A DNA stretch of 40,589 bases from JANLQX01 sp031423635 (GTDB lineage: Bacteria > Actinomycetota > Acidimicrobiia > Acidimicrobiales > JANYDT01): contig JANPFX010000052.1 in NCBI GenBank assembly GCA_031423635.1, positions 1 through 40,589 of the forward strand. Direction: 5' to 3'. Made by a program: the position numbers and the translations under genes. Below are positions 25,449-35,179 of this stretch, piece after piece. Every line of letters starts with the position of its first letter. The first letter of the stretch is position 1. The notes beneath the pieces were generated by a model that saw nothing but the letters and a program-made list of their open reading frames with translations, was not told the origin of the DNA and searched no databases.

Positions 25449-27662
25449 GTGTCTCAACACCCCGAGTTCGCAGCAGAGCAGGCCTACCTGCTCTGGGCCT
25501 ACGAGTGCCTCGAGGGCATGCGTGACGCTGCCCGTCAACTGCAATATTCGATCGAAACCGGCGCCGGCGGCACCCACCAGGCGCGCTTCGAGCGCGACGT
25601 CGTCGAAGACCGGGCGATGGATCGTCTGGCGCGGCTGCAGATCGGCGGTGAGTCGCTCCTCTTCGGTCGTATCGACCGGACCGGACCCGATGGGCCGGGG
25701 ACGGGCGAGAAGTTCTACATCGGCCGCCTGCCGGTTTCCGACAAGGAACAGAATGCGGTCATCGTCGACTGGCGCGCCCCCATGGCCGAGTCGTTCTACC
25801 GGGCCACCGGTGCAGAAACGCTCGGCCTCGAACGTCGCCGCCACTTCGCCACCGAGGCCGAACACCTCGTCGGGATCGACGACGAGGTGTTCTCGCTCGA
25901 ACGGCTCGAACACGACAGCGGCATCGACCTGGTCGGCACCGGAGCGCTCCTGTCGGCGCTCGGGCGCGCCAGACGTGGCCAGATGCGCGACATCGTGGCG
26001 ACGATCCAGCGCGAACAGGACGAGATCATCCGATCCGGGCTCCCGGGCGCCGTGGTCGTCCAGGGAGGCCCCGGCACCGGCAAGACGGCGGTCGCCCTGC
26101 ACCGGACGGCCTATCTCCTGTACAGCCATCGGTTCCCCCTCGAGCGCCAAGGAGTGCTTGTCGTGGGTCCGAGCCGCCTGTTCATCCGCTACATCGGCCG
26201 GGTGCTGCCCGCCCTGGGAGAACACGCCGTCGAACTCGCATCGATCGACGATCTCGTCGCCGATGTCGCCGTTCGAGCGGTCGATTCCCACGCCACGGCA
26301 CGGGTCAAGGGCGACGCCCGGATGGCCAAGGTGATCCGACGGGCCGTGCTCACCCGCCAGCGGGTGCCCCGTGAAGCCGTGCGGGTGCGCTTCGGGGTGA
26401 CCGAGCTCGTCCTTTCGACGGACGAGCTCCATGAGATCGTGCAAACCGTCAAACGGGCACATCGCGTGCACAATGCCGCCCGCAAGCAGCTGCAGTCGAT
26501 CGTGTGCGACCGCCTCGCCGAGCGCTATCGCGAGGCGCTCGCCAGGTTCGATCGTGACGGCATCACCTTCGATCGGGCATCGATCGTCAGCCAGCTGAAG
26601 CGCAACGACGACGTACGCACCGCCCTCGACCGGATGTGGCCGCTCCTCTCGCCGACCGTCCTGCTCCGGGATCTCCTGGGTGCGCCGGCACTCATCAGGG
26701 CCGCCGCCCGGGACATCCTCACCGAGGCCGAACAGCAGGCGCTGGTCCGACCCAGGGGCCAGTCCCTCGACGACGTGCAGTGGACATCGGCCGACATCGC
26801 TCTGCTCGACGAGGCGGCGATCTACCTCGGCCCGCTACCTGCCCGTGCCCACGTGGCCGGCGGCGCCGTCCCGTCCCAGGAGCTACCGGGGCAGCACCGC
26901 GGGCTGAGAGCCAACGATCCCCACGACGAGGGCATCCGTACCTATGGGCACCTTGTCGTCGACGAGGCGCAGGATCTTTCCCCGATGCAGTTGCGGATGC
27001 TCGGCCGACGTTCGCTGAACGGTTCGATGACCATTGTCGGCGACATCGGCCAGGCCACCGGAATGTGGGCGCCCAAGTCGTGGGACGAGGTCCTCGCCCA
27101 TCTTCCGGTGAAGCGGAGCCGGACTGTCGAGTTGACCGTCGGCTACCGGGCCCCGTCCGAAGTCATGGAGTTGGCGGCTCGGGTGCTCGCCCAGGCGGCG
27201 CCTGACCTTGCCGTCCCGAGGTCCGTCCGTACCCAGGGGGTTTCGCCGGCGTTCGTGTTCGCCGACAACGACGAGTCGCTTGCCGGTGCGGTGGCCCGCG
27301 CCCTGCACAGTCTCAAGGCCGATCTCGGCGACGGCACCGTCGGCATCCTGTGCCCGACGACGTTGGTGTCGACGATCTCGCAGGACCTGCTTTCCCGCGG
27401 CATCGAGCTCGACCCCAACGGCAGCATGGGCGACGGCATGTCGGTGCTGGCCGTCTCTTCCGCCAAGGGACTGGAGTTCGATGGGGTCGTCGTCGTCGAG
27501 CCGTCGATCATCGTCGAGGAGGCAGCGCAGGGACTGCGTTCGCTCTACGTGGCGATCACCCGGACCACTCGTCTGCTCGCCATAGTCGCCAGCAAACCCC
27601 TGCCCGATGTCCTTGCCTCGGCCGTGGCCGACAGGCCGGTCGGCGCGATCTTCGGCCAGTAG
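25449..27662 (+). CDS. helD: HelD-family RNA polymerase-recycling ATPase (HelR-like)
   Basis: The 737-residue protein is a superfamily 1 helicase-like ATPase of the HelD group. HelD binds stalled RNA polymerase, frees it from DNA and in some actinobacteria protects it from rifampicin. The N-terminal arm (EQAYLLWAYECLEGMRDAARQ) is coiled-coil-like. Then follow the family segment KFYIGRLPVSDKEQNAVIVD, Walker A at 206-213 (GGPGTGKT), the Walker B-type VVDEAQDLSP near residue 505, VGYRAPSEVMELA, and a C-terminal motif pair (SSAKGLEFDGVVVVEP; LYVAITRTTRLLAIV). I chose GTG 25449 because a GAAGGA site lies about seven bases before it; a long open extension upstream overlaps other genes. A TAGCTT at 25384-25389 may be its -10 box. 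The F420-type gene follows after seven bases. Confidence 0.92.
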   Translation: MSQHPEFAAEQAYLLWAYECLEGMRDAARQLQYSIETGAGGTHQARFERDVVEDRAMDRLARLQIGGESLLFGRIDRTGPDGPGTGEKFYIGRLPVSDKEQNAVIVDWRAPMAESFYRATGAETLGLERRRHFATEAEHLVGIDDEVFSLERLEHDSGIDLVGTGALLSALGRARRGQMRDIVATIQREQDEIIRSGLPGAVVVQGGPGTGKTAVALHRTAYLLYSHRFPLERQGVLVVGPSRLFIRYIGRVLPALGEHAVELASIDDLVADVAVRAVDSHATARVKGDARMAKVIRRAVLTRQRVPREAVRVRFGVTELVLSTDELHEIVQTVKRAHRVHNAARKQLQSIVCDRLAERYREALARFDRDGITFDRASIVSQLKRNDDVRTALDRMWPLLSPTVLLRDLLGAPALIRAAARDILTEAEQQALVRPRGQSLDDVQWTSADIALLDEAAIYLGPLPARAHVAGGAVPSQELPGQHRGLRANDPHDEGIRTYGHLVVDEAQDLSPMQLRMLGRRSLNGSMTIVGDIGQATGMWAPKSWDEVLAHLPVKRSRTVELTVGYRAPSEVMELAARVLAQAAPDLAVPRSVRTQGVSPAFVFADNDESLAGAVARALHSLKADLGDGTVGILCPTTLVSTISQDLLSRGIELDPNGSMGDGMSVLAVSSAKGLEFDGVVVVEPSIIVEEAAQGLRSLYVAITRTTRLLAIVASKPLPDVLASAVADRPVGAIFGQ

Positions 27663-27669
27663 GCCCGCA

Positions 27670-28065
27670 GTGGCCCGCCTGCCGCAGGACCTCACCGAAC
27701 GCGAGCTCGAGTTCCTCGTGGAGCGGCACCTCGCGACGCTCACGACGGTGCGGCTCGACGGTTCGCCCCACGTTGTTCCGGTCGGCTTCACCTTCGATGC
27801 CGGAACAGGCGTCGCCCGGGTCATCTGCTCCGACGGCACGCAGAAGGTCCGCAATGTCGAGCGCAACGGCGCTGTCGTGCTGTGCCAGATCGCCGGTGCC
27901 GCGTGGCTCAGTCTCGAAGGCCGGGCCGCTGTTGCCCGCGATGCGTTGTCGGTCGGGGAAGGGGAGCGGCGTTACGCCGAGCGCTACCAGGCACCCCGGC
28001 CGAACGACCGCCGAGTAGTCATCGAAGTCGAGGTCGAACGCATTCTCGGACGCGGCCCGAAGTAG
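27670..28065 (+). CDS. PPOX-class F420/FMN-dependent oxidoreductase
   Basis: This 131-residue split-barrel protein matches the pyridoxamine 5'-phosphate oxidase-like family, of which many actinobacterial members use coenzyme F420. Features are ELEFLVERHLATLTTVRLDGSPHVVPVGF at the N-terminus, KVRNVERNGAVVLCQIAG in the middle and the end segment RVVIEVEVERILGRGPK. The cofactor and substrate cannot be fixed from sequence; F420-dependent biliverdin or quinone reduction are known for relatives. GTG 27670 begins seven bases after the helD stop, so the pair is probably cotranscribed. The link between an RNA polymerase rescue factor and a redox enzyme has no obvious explanation. Confidence 0.85.
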   Translation: MARLPQDLTERELEFLVERHLATLTTVRLDGSPHVVPVGFTFDAGTGVARVICSDGTQKVRNVERNGAVVLCQIAGAAWLSLEGRAAVARDALSVGEGERRYAERYQAPRPNDRRVVIEVEVERILGRGPK

Positions 28066-28087
28066 CAACGTTCGCGCCACACGCCCG

Positions 28088-28217
28088 CCTCCGCACATCG
28101 CCGGTCCGTCGCCGCACATGGGGCAAAACAGCGCCGTTTGCCCAAGAAAACTGCCGATGTGCGGCGAGGAGGGGCCGAAGTGCGGCGCAAAGGGGGACGA
28201 TGTGCGGCGAGGAGGGG
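28088..28217. repeat. Repeat array with long nested hairpin in a 348-base gene-free gap
   Basis: Three tandem units of 21-22 bases lie at 28155-28174 (CGATGTGCGGCGAGGAGGGG), 28176-28196 (a variant with GCAAAG) and 28198-28217 (identical to the first). Two copies of their core occur inverted on the left, CCGCACATCG (28091-28100) and CGCCGCACAT (28110-28119). GGGCAAA (28121-28127) pairs with TTTGCCC (28137-28143), and CGCCGCACAT pairs with ATGTGCGGCG (28157-28166), giving a nested hairpin. It could end transcription of helD/PPOX or be a mobile repeat. No gene is seen in 28066-28413. Confidence 0.75.
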
Positions 28218-28282
28218 TCGATGCCGGCGGGCTCCGTCCGCCGGCCCCAGCGGGCCCGGGATCGGACGGCCGCGAACGCGGC

Positions 28283-28413
28283 TATTGTCTACCGGCCCCG
28301 CATACGCGGAGTGTTCGTGCGCTGGAGCCCACGATGATCGAGCACCGGGAACACCCGGTGACCGCTTGTCGCAGGGAGAGCGCCGGTTGTGACGAGTAAC
28401 GAGGATCGAAACG
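28283..28413 (+). promoter_or_regulatory. Candidate promoter and leader of rplM-rpsI
   Basis: TATTGT (28283-28288) matches the TAnnnT -10 pattern; no clear -35 box is seen. The resulting leader of about 120 bases would contain a perfect 7-bp hairpin (CACCGGG, loop AACA, CCCGGTG, 28343-28360) and a GAGGAT ribosome binding site before the GTG at 28414. L13 operons are controlled through their mRNA leader in some bacteria. Such control here is only an inference. Confidence 0.4.
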
Positions 28414-28863
28414 GTGTCGACGTTTACCCCGAAAACAGCAGATATTCAGCGTGCCTGGCTCGAAGTCGATGCCACGGGGCTCACCCTTGGCCGTCTGGCC
28501 ACCGAGGTCGCGTCGCGTCTTCGCGGCAAGCACAAGGCGATCTTCACCCCGCATGTCGATACCGGTGACCACGTGATCATCGTCAACGCCGACAAGGTCG
28601 CCTTCGACACCAAGAAGGCCGACGCGACCTTCTACCACCGCTACTCGGGATACCCGGGTGGCCTCCGCAGCCGCTCGTACACCGAGATGCTCGCCACCAA
28701 GCCAGAAGAACTCATCCGCATCACCGTCAAGGGGATGCTGCCGAAGAACTCCCTCGGCCGTCAGATGATCAAGAAGCTGAAGGTCTACAGCGGCCCGACG
28801 CATCCCCACGGCGCCCAGGCGCCGGTCAAGGTCGACTTCCCCCAGGCCCGTCGGGCCTCCTGA
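28414..28863 (+). CDS. rplM: 50S ribosomal protein L13
   Basis: L13 is an early-assembling protein of the large ribosomal subunit. The 149 residues align with the family: RAWLEVDATGLTLGRLATEVA near residue 14, LRGKHKAIFTPHVDTGDHVIIVNADK, YHRYSGYPGGLRSRSYTEML, and the C-terminal KGMLPKNSLGRQMIKKLKVY followed by GPTHPHGAQ. It starts at GTG 28414 with a GAGGAT site eight bases before it. rpsI follows after 11 bases, the usual L13-S9 pair, so the two are made together. The C-terminal tail (PVKVDFPQARRAS) is slightly extended. Confidence 0.98.
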   Translation: MSTFTPKTADIQRAWLEVDATGLTLGRLATEVASRLRGKHKAIFTPHVDTGDHVIIVNADKVAFDTKKADATFYHRYSGYPGGLRSRSYTEMLATKPEELIRITVKGMLPKNSLGRQMIKKLKVYSGPTHPHGAQAPVKVDFPQARRAS

Positions 28864-28874
28864 GTAGGAGCAGC

Positions 28875-29267
28875 ATGTCCCTTCCTCTCGTCCAGGCAAC
28901 CGGTCGGCGCAAGCGCGCCGTCGCCCGTGTCAGCGTTCGCCCCGGCACGGGTGTGATCGTCATCAACGATCGCCCGATCGTCGAGTACCTCCCCTCGGAG
29001 CTGCTCCGCATGATCGCCACCGAGCCCCTCCGTCTGACCGAGACCCTCGAGGCTTTCGACATCAACGTCACGATGGACGGCGGTGGCGTCTCCGGCCAGG
29101 CCGGCGCGCTCCGCCTCGGCATCGCCCGTGCTCTCATCGAGATCGATCCGGAACGCCGCCCGGCGCTCAAGAAGGCCGGCTTCCTCACGCGAGACGATCG
29201 CAAGAAGGAATCGAAGAAGTACGGCCTCAAGAAGGCCCGCAAGGCCCCGCAGTACTCGAAGCGCTGA
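28875..29267 (+). CDS. rpsI: 30S ribosomal protein S9
   Basis: S9 binds 16S rRNA in the small subunit, and its C-terminal tail reaches the P-site tRNA. The 130 residues have the family start ATGRRKRAVARVSVRPGTG, the middle GGGVSGQAGALRLGIARALIE, and the invariant basic tail ending APQYSKR. The ATG follows a GTAGGAG site in the short gap after rplM. A UUCG-loop hairpin lies 17 bases after the stop and probably ends most transcripts of the ribosomal pair before glmM. Confidence 0.98.
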   Translation: MSLPLVQATGRRKRAVARVSVRPGTGVIVINDRPIVEYLPSELLRMIATEPLRLTETLEAFDINVTMDGGGVSGQAGALRLGIARALIEIDPERRPALKKAGFLTRDDRKKESKKYGLKKARKAPQYSKR

Positions 29268-29283
29268 CGTAGAGATCGACGAG

Positions 29284-29305
29284 GACCGGCGCTTCGGCGC
29301 CGGTC
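29284..29305 (+). terminator. Strong hairpin after rpsI (9-bp stem, TTCG loop)
   Basis: GACCGGCGC and GCGCCGGTC enclose the very stable tetraloop TTCG. A second smaller stem (GCGCC/GGCGC) follows. There is no T-run, but GC-rich hairpins without one are common at actinobacterial gene ends. It may be a terminator or attenuator between rpsI and glmM. Confidence 0.6.
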
Positions 29306-29361
29306 GTTCGTATGCGCCGGTTTCGGCGCGTGCGTCACCATCCCAGGAGGCAACGGGCGGT

Positions 29362-30720
29362 ATGGGTCTTCGATTCGGAACGGACGGAATGCGTGGGCTG
29401 GCGAACGCCGAGCTCACGCCTGAGCTCGCTCTCGCCCTCGGACGCGCGGCGTCGCGGGTGCTGGGCGTCGACGCTTCCCATGCCCGCGTGGCCGTCGGCA
29501 GTGACACCCGTCGATCGGGCCCGCTGCTCTTCGGCGCCCTCAGCTCCGGGATTGCCGCCGAAGGACTTGACGTCATCGATCTCGGAGTCGTCCCGACTCC
29601 CGCTGTCGCCCTCCGAGCGCAGCGCGACAACATCGTCGGGGCGATGATCTCGGCTTCACACAACCCGTTCCAGGACAACGGCATCAAGTTCTTCGCTCCG
29701 GGTGGACTCAAGCTTCCGGATGCGGTGGAAGCGATGATCGAACTCGAGCTCGATGCGCTCCTCGGTGGCCGCGCCGACCCCCACGTCCGGATCGGCGCTG
29801 ATGTCGGCCGCGTCACGTCGGAACCTTCGTTTCTCGACGTCTATGTCACCCACGTCGTCGAGGCGCTGGAAGGGCGACGCCTCGACGGCCTCCGAGTCGT
29901 CCTGGACACGGGGAACGGCGCCACTGCGGTGGCCGGACCGCACGTGTTCCGGGCACTCGGCGCCGAGGTGATCGTGCTCAACGACGCTCCGGACGGCACG
30001 AACATCAACGCGGACTGCGGGTCGACCCACCCCGAGGGGCTGCGTGCCGCGGTGGTCGCCCACGGTGCGCAGATGGGATTTGCCTTCGATGGTGACGCCG
30101 ATCGCATGCTTGCCGTCGATGCCTCCGGGACGCTGGTCGACGGCGACCAGATCCTGGCGATGCTGGCCGTCGACCGTCGGGAGCGGGGTCGCCTCGCCGG
30201 CGACACCGTCGTCGTGACGGTGATGACCAACCTCGGGTTCCGCCTGGCCATGGCCGATCACGGGGTCGTCGTCGTCGACACGGCTGTCGGTGATCGGTAC
30301 GTTCTCGAAGCGATGCTCGCGGGCGGCTTCGTCCTCGGTGGGGAGCAGTCCGGTCACGTGATCAACGCCGATGTCGCCACGACCGGCGACGGCACGCTCA
30401 GCGCTGCACTTGTCGCCGACCTGGTGGTCCGCTCCGGTCGATCGCTCGCCGAACACGCCGCCGTGATGGAACGGCTCCCGCAAGTCCTCCGCAACGTCAA
30501 GGGCGTCGACCGAAGCGGGCTCGCCGGCGCCGAGGAACTCTGGGCAGAGGTCCGGGCCGTCGAGTCCGAGCTGTCCGGGCGCGGCCGCGTGCTGTTGCGA
30601 CCCAGCGGCACCGAGGCGCTGGTGCGCGTCATGGTCGAAGCGCCCACCGCCGACCTTGCTGCCAGCGCTGCCGCTCGGCTGTGCGAAACGGTGGAACGCG
30701 TGCTCGGCCCCGCCGTCTGA
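29362..30720 (+). CDS. glmM: Phosphoglucosamine mutase
   Basis: GlmM converts glucosamine-6-phosphate to glucosamine-1-phosphate on the way to UDP-GlcNAc and peptidoglycan. The 452 residues match the family. The N-terminus is LRFGTDGMRGLAN. The phosphoserine site is S99 in ISASHNPFQDNGIKFF, the metal loop is AFDGDADRMLAVD, the sugar loop is GEQSGHVI, and the phosphate-binding loop near the C-terminus is RPSGTEALVRVM. The ATG at 29362 has an AGGAGG site at 29345-29350, somewhat far (11 bases). A longer open extension in the same frame overlaps rpsI and was rejected. The glmS gene, the previous step of the pathway, is 2.2 kb downstream. Confidence 0.97.
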   Translation: MGLRFGTDGMRGLANAELTPELALALGRAASRVLGVDASHARVAVGSDTRRSGPLLFGALSSGIAAEGLDVIDLGVVPTPAVALRAQRDNIVGAMISASHNPFQDNGIKFFAPGGLKLPDAVEAMIELELDALLGGRADPHVRIGADVGRVTSEPSFLDVYVTHVVEALEGRRLDGLRVVLDTGNGATAVAGPHVFRALGAEVIVLNDAPDGTNINADCGSTHPEGLRAAVVAHGAQMGFAFDGDADRMLAVDASGTLVDGDQILAMLAVDRRERGRLAGDTVVVTVMTNLGFRLAMADHGVVVVDTAVGDRYVLEAMLAGGFVLGGEQSGHVINADVATTGDGTLSAALVADLVVRSGRSLAEHAAVMERLPQVLRNVKGVDRSGLAGAEELWAEVRAVESELSGRGRVLLRPSGTEALVRVMVEAPTADLAASAAARLCETVERVLGPAV

Positions 30721-30800
30721 TCCGTGGCGTGACGGGCGCCCGGCGTTCCCCGTCGGCCGTTTCCGGTGCAAACTCCTCCGCTCCTGATCGCTGACTGAAC

Positions 30801-32183
30801 GTGGGCTCAAGGTCGACCGGAGGTGCGCCGACAACAACGGGAGTGGACGTCCAGCGCCTGATCCCAGCGAACCTCCGTCCTCCGTCGACGGTCCGAGAGC
30901 TCGACATCGATATCCAGATGATCGAGGACCTGTTCTTGCGGCGCGGGCTGCGAACCGAGCGATCGAGCATCACCCGGCTCGCACGGGAGATCGGCATGTC
31001 TCCGATCATCGTCACGGCCGTCTTCGAGGATCTCCGTTCGCGCCAGTATCTCGACGTCCTCAAGCTGGAGGGCAACGATTACCACTTCTCCTTGACCGAA
31101 CGCGGTCGGGATCGGGCGGAGTCGTCGTTCAGCAGGTGTTCCTACAGCGGCATCGCCCCAGTGAGCATGGCGCTCTATCAGGAGATCTGCACTGAGCTGC
31201 GAGCGGAGGTCGACGTCAATTCCGCGATCGTGAACTCGGCGTTCGGCGATCTCGTCGTTGCCCAGAGGACGATCGACCGGATCGGTCCGGCCTTCGCGGC
31301 ACAGCAGTCCATCTTCTTTTATGGCCCGTCGGGTACCGGGAAGACGTCACTGTCCGAACGACTGATTCGCCTGTACAACGATTGGATCGTCGTCCCGCAC
31401 GCGGTCGAGATCGACGGGGCCATCATCACCGTCTTCGATCCGACGATCCATACGCCGGTGCAGAGCCAGCCCGACGGCTTCGATCCTCGTTGGGTGGTCT
31501 GCGAGCGGCCCATGGTGATCGCCGGTGGGGAGCTCGAACTGTCGATGCTCCAGCTCAAACGTGACCCGACCTCGAAAGTGTATTCCGCCCCGCTGCAGAT
31601 GAAGGCGAACAACGGCGTGCTCCTGATCGACGACTTCGGTCGTCAACTCATCCAGCCGGGCGCGTTGCTGAACCGCTGGATCGTGCCCCTCGAACGCCGG
31701 ATCGACTACCTGTCTCTCGACAGCGGACTGAAGTTCGCCATCCCGTTCGAGGTCCTCGTCGTGTTCTCTACGAACCTCGACCCGGCCAAGCTCGGTGACG
31801 ATGCGTTCTTCCGGCGGATCCAGAACAAGATCTTCGTGGGGGCCACGACGACCGACGAGTTCGATCGCATCGTCGAGATGGCGGCGAAACGTTTCGGCTT
31901 GCATCTCGAGGCCGATTCCGGGTGGCTGGTCCGCACGGTTTGCCGCGAGTTCGGCCGCAGCCGCCTTTACCCGACCTATCCGCACGACCTGTTTCGGATC
32001 GTGCGGTCGATCTGCGACTACGAGCGGGTGCCGTACGACATCGACCGCTCCCGCCTCTGGCAGGCGGCCGAGCTCTACTTCACCGCATCTTCGACGGGCG
32101 ATTGGAGCGATGACAACGGCCTTGCCGCCTCGTTCTCCGCGGAGATGTCCGGCGCCTCCGGTATCGCCGGCCTCCAACCCTGA
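30801..32183 (+). CDS. Winged-helix AAA+ ATPase, unknown function
   Basis: The 460-residue protein has a likely winged-helix segment (about residues 40-105: RSSITRLAREIGMSPIIVTAVFEDLRSRQY) followed by an AAA+ ATPase domain. Walker A is at 175-183 (GPSGTGKTS), Walker B at 272-279 (GVLLIDDFGRQ), sensor 1 at about 322-325 (FSTN), and a likely arginine finger is R338/R339 (FFRRIQ). The insert between the Walker motifs is long (about 90 residues). I do not recognise a named family. The combination suggests an ATPase controlled by DNA or protein binding through the N-terminus, but no target is evident. No signal peptide or membrane segment is seen. GTG 30801 has no clear ribosome site; GTG 30843 is an alternative. 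It stands alone between glmM and a structured intergenic region. Confidence 0.8.
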   Translation: MGSRSTGGAPTTTGVDVQRLIPANLRPPSTVRELDIDIQMIEDLFLRRGLRTERSSITRLAREIGMSPIIVTAVFEDLRSRQYLDVLKLEGNDYHFSLTERGRDRAESSFSRCSYSGIAPVSMALYQEICTELRAEVDVNSAIVNSAFGDLVVAQRTIDRIGPAFAAQQSIFFYGPSGTGKTSLSERLIRLYNDWIVVPHAVEIDGAIITVFDPTIHTPVQSQPDGFDPRWVVCERPMVIAGGELELSMLQLKRDPTSKVYSAPLQMKANNGVLLIDDFGRQLIQPGALLNRWIVPLERRIDYLSLDSGLKFAIPFEVLVVFSTNLDPAKLGDDAFFRRIQNKIFVGATTTDEFDRIVEMAAKRFGLHLEADSGWLVRTVCREFGRSRLYPTYPHDLFRIVRSICDYERVPYDIDRSRLWQAAELYFTASSTGDWSDDNGLAASFSAEMSGASGIAGLQP

Positions 32184-32194
32184 CCGGCGTGTAA

Positions 32195-32346
32195 TGGGAG
32201 AGAGGTTGCCCGCTCTGCTGGCCCGGCGCTGCGCCGCTCGCTGCGCTCGACTGCTCGCAACACGGGTGACCCTTCCACACTGGGAGAGAGGTTGCCCCCA
32301 TATATGGGGGCAGAACACCTCCGACATTCGTTGGGAGGTGTTCTGC
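32195..32346. repeat. Direct repeats, 18-bp palindrome and 13-bp hairpin after the AAA+ gene
   Basis: TGGGAGAGAGGTTGCCC occurs twice (32195-32211 and 32281-32297). The second copy runs into the perfect palindrome GCCCCCATATATGGGGGC (32294-32311). Overlapping that is a perfect 13-bp stem, GCAGAACACCTCC (32310-32322) with GGAGGTGTTCTGC (32334-32346), around an 11-base loop. The hairpin lies 126 bases after the AAA+ stop and 44 bases before the -10 box of the next gene. It could be a terminator or a regulatory site. No gene is seen here. Confidence 0.75.
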
Positions 32347-32390
32347 CGCAGTGCGGTCCTCGGACGCAGTGCCGGCACCGATCGGGCCGG

Positions 32391-32396
32391 TAACCT
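32391..32396 (+). promoter_or_regulatory. Candidate -10 box of the gene at 32403 (leaderless type)
   Basis: TAACCT is followed by six bases (GTCTCC) and the GTG start. No ribosome binding site is visible. Confidence 0.55.
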
Positions 32397-32402
32397 GTCT
32401 CC

Positions 32403-32771
32403 GTGCCGCCGACAGCTCTCGCCGAACTCGCCGTAGGAACCCCCGTCGTCTCCACGGTGTCCATGCGCGGAGTGCCCGAGGGCACGGCCGGCAAGGTCAT
32501 CCACGTCCAGGGCCTGTCGTGGATCCGCTACTGGGTCTGGTTCGACAACGGGCAACGGATCGGCACGCTCGGCCGAACCAAGTTGGCCACGGTGGACGAA
32601 TGGGCGCGTCGCTTCGATGCCCCGGTCGAATCGTCGCCGGCCGAAGCAGCGGTGAGTTCAGCCGACGGAGGGGCCTCGGCGGACTCGAGCGGCGACGTCG
32701 GCGGCGTGCCCGGCCACTTGTTGGAGCGATCACGGGCGGCCCGCGCCCGTTGGGCCGCCAAGAAGGGCTGA
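32403..32771 (+). CDS. Small protein with SH3-like segment, unknown function
   Basis: The 122-residue product has a beta-rich core at about residues 20-70 (GVPEGTAGKVIHVQGLSWIR, YWVWFDNGQRIGTLGRTKL, ATVDEWARRF). This looks like a small SH3- or KOW-type barrel of the kind that binds nucleic acid or protein. A Ser/Ala-rich flexible linker follows (about 77-101). The end is a short basic helix (HLLERSRAARARWAAKKG). From memory, similar proteins occur in other actinobacteria as hypothetical proteins; I cannot check this. The GTG start is supported by the TAACCT box six bases before it. It has its own promoter, 135 bases before glmS. Confidence 0.7.
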   Translation: MPPTALAELAVGTPVVSTVSMRGVPEGTAGKVIHVQGLSWIRYWVWFDNGQRIGTLGRTKLATVDEWARRFDAPVESSPAEAAVSSADGGASADSSGDVGGVPGHLLERSRAARARWAAKKG

Positions 32772-32906
32772 ACCCCGCTTTTCTTCGGCCGCCGTCAATC
32801 GGTGCGGCGTCGATGCCGATGATGCAGCGAACGGAACCGACTCGTTCCGTCTGTTGTTCAAGTCGCGCCGGCCTTTACGTCGGCGCCCAAGCGTGAGGTC
32901 GCTGAC

Positions 32907-34754
<1,848 letters not shown>

Positions 34755-34804
34755 CAGCCGTTCGGTTCACACAGGCTCGCGCTCCGAGGGTGTACAACCG
34801 GGGA

Positions 34805-35179
34805 GTGAGCATTGTTGGGATTGGTATCGACGTGGTCGACGTCGCACGCATGCGCGAGACGCTCAACCGAACGCCGTCGTTTCGCGAGCGTTGCTTCACC
34901 GTCGGCGAACGGGCGTACGCCGAGAAGGCGCACGATCCGGCCGAGCGCTTCGCCGTCAGGTTCGCGGCGAAAGAGGCGGTGATGAAGGCCATGGGCCTCG
35001 GTCTGGGGGCGTTCGGCTTCAATGACGTCGAGGTGATTCGCGCTGACGACGGCGTCCCGAGCCTCCTGATCTCCGGAGAGGCGGCCCGGCTCGCCGACAA
35101 CCTGGGCATCGTCCATTGGCATCTTTCTCTCACGCACACCGAAACCACTGCCGCTGCCTACGTGATCGCCGAGCGATGA
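34805..35179 (+). CDS. acpS: Holo-[acyl-carrier-protein] synthase
   Basis: AcpS moves the phosphopantetheine arm from CoA onto acyl carrier protein. The 124 residues have the family start IVGIGIDVVDVARM with the metal-binding Asp9. The central motif is ERFAVRFAAKEAVMKAMG, and near the end comes HWHLSLTHTETTAAAYVIAE. I set the start at GTG 34805, which gives the natural N-terminus; GTG 34790 would add five residues. A TACAAC lies six bases before GTG 34805, a near match to the leaderless pattern seen elsewhere in the window. The stop overlaps the next start in an ATGA, so acpS and the NAD(P)HX repair gene are translationally coupled. Confidence 0.95.
   Translation: MSIVGIGIDVVDVARMRETLNRTPSFRERCFTVGERAYAEKAHDPAERFAVRFAAKEAVMKAMGLGLGAFGFNDVEVIRADDGVPSLLISGEAARLADNLGIVHWHLSLTHTETTAAAYVIAER

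Noticed and set aside
28155..28217. CRISPR array
   Set aside because: The units are 21-22 bases with almost no spacers, only three copies, and no cas genes nearby.
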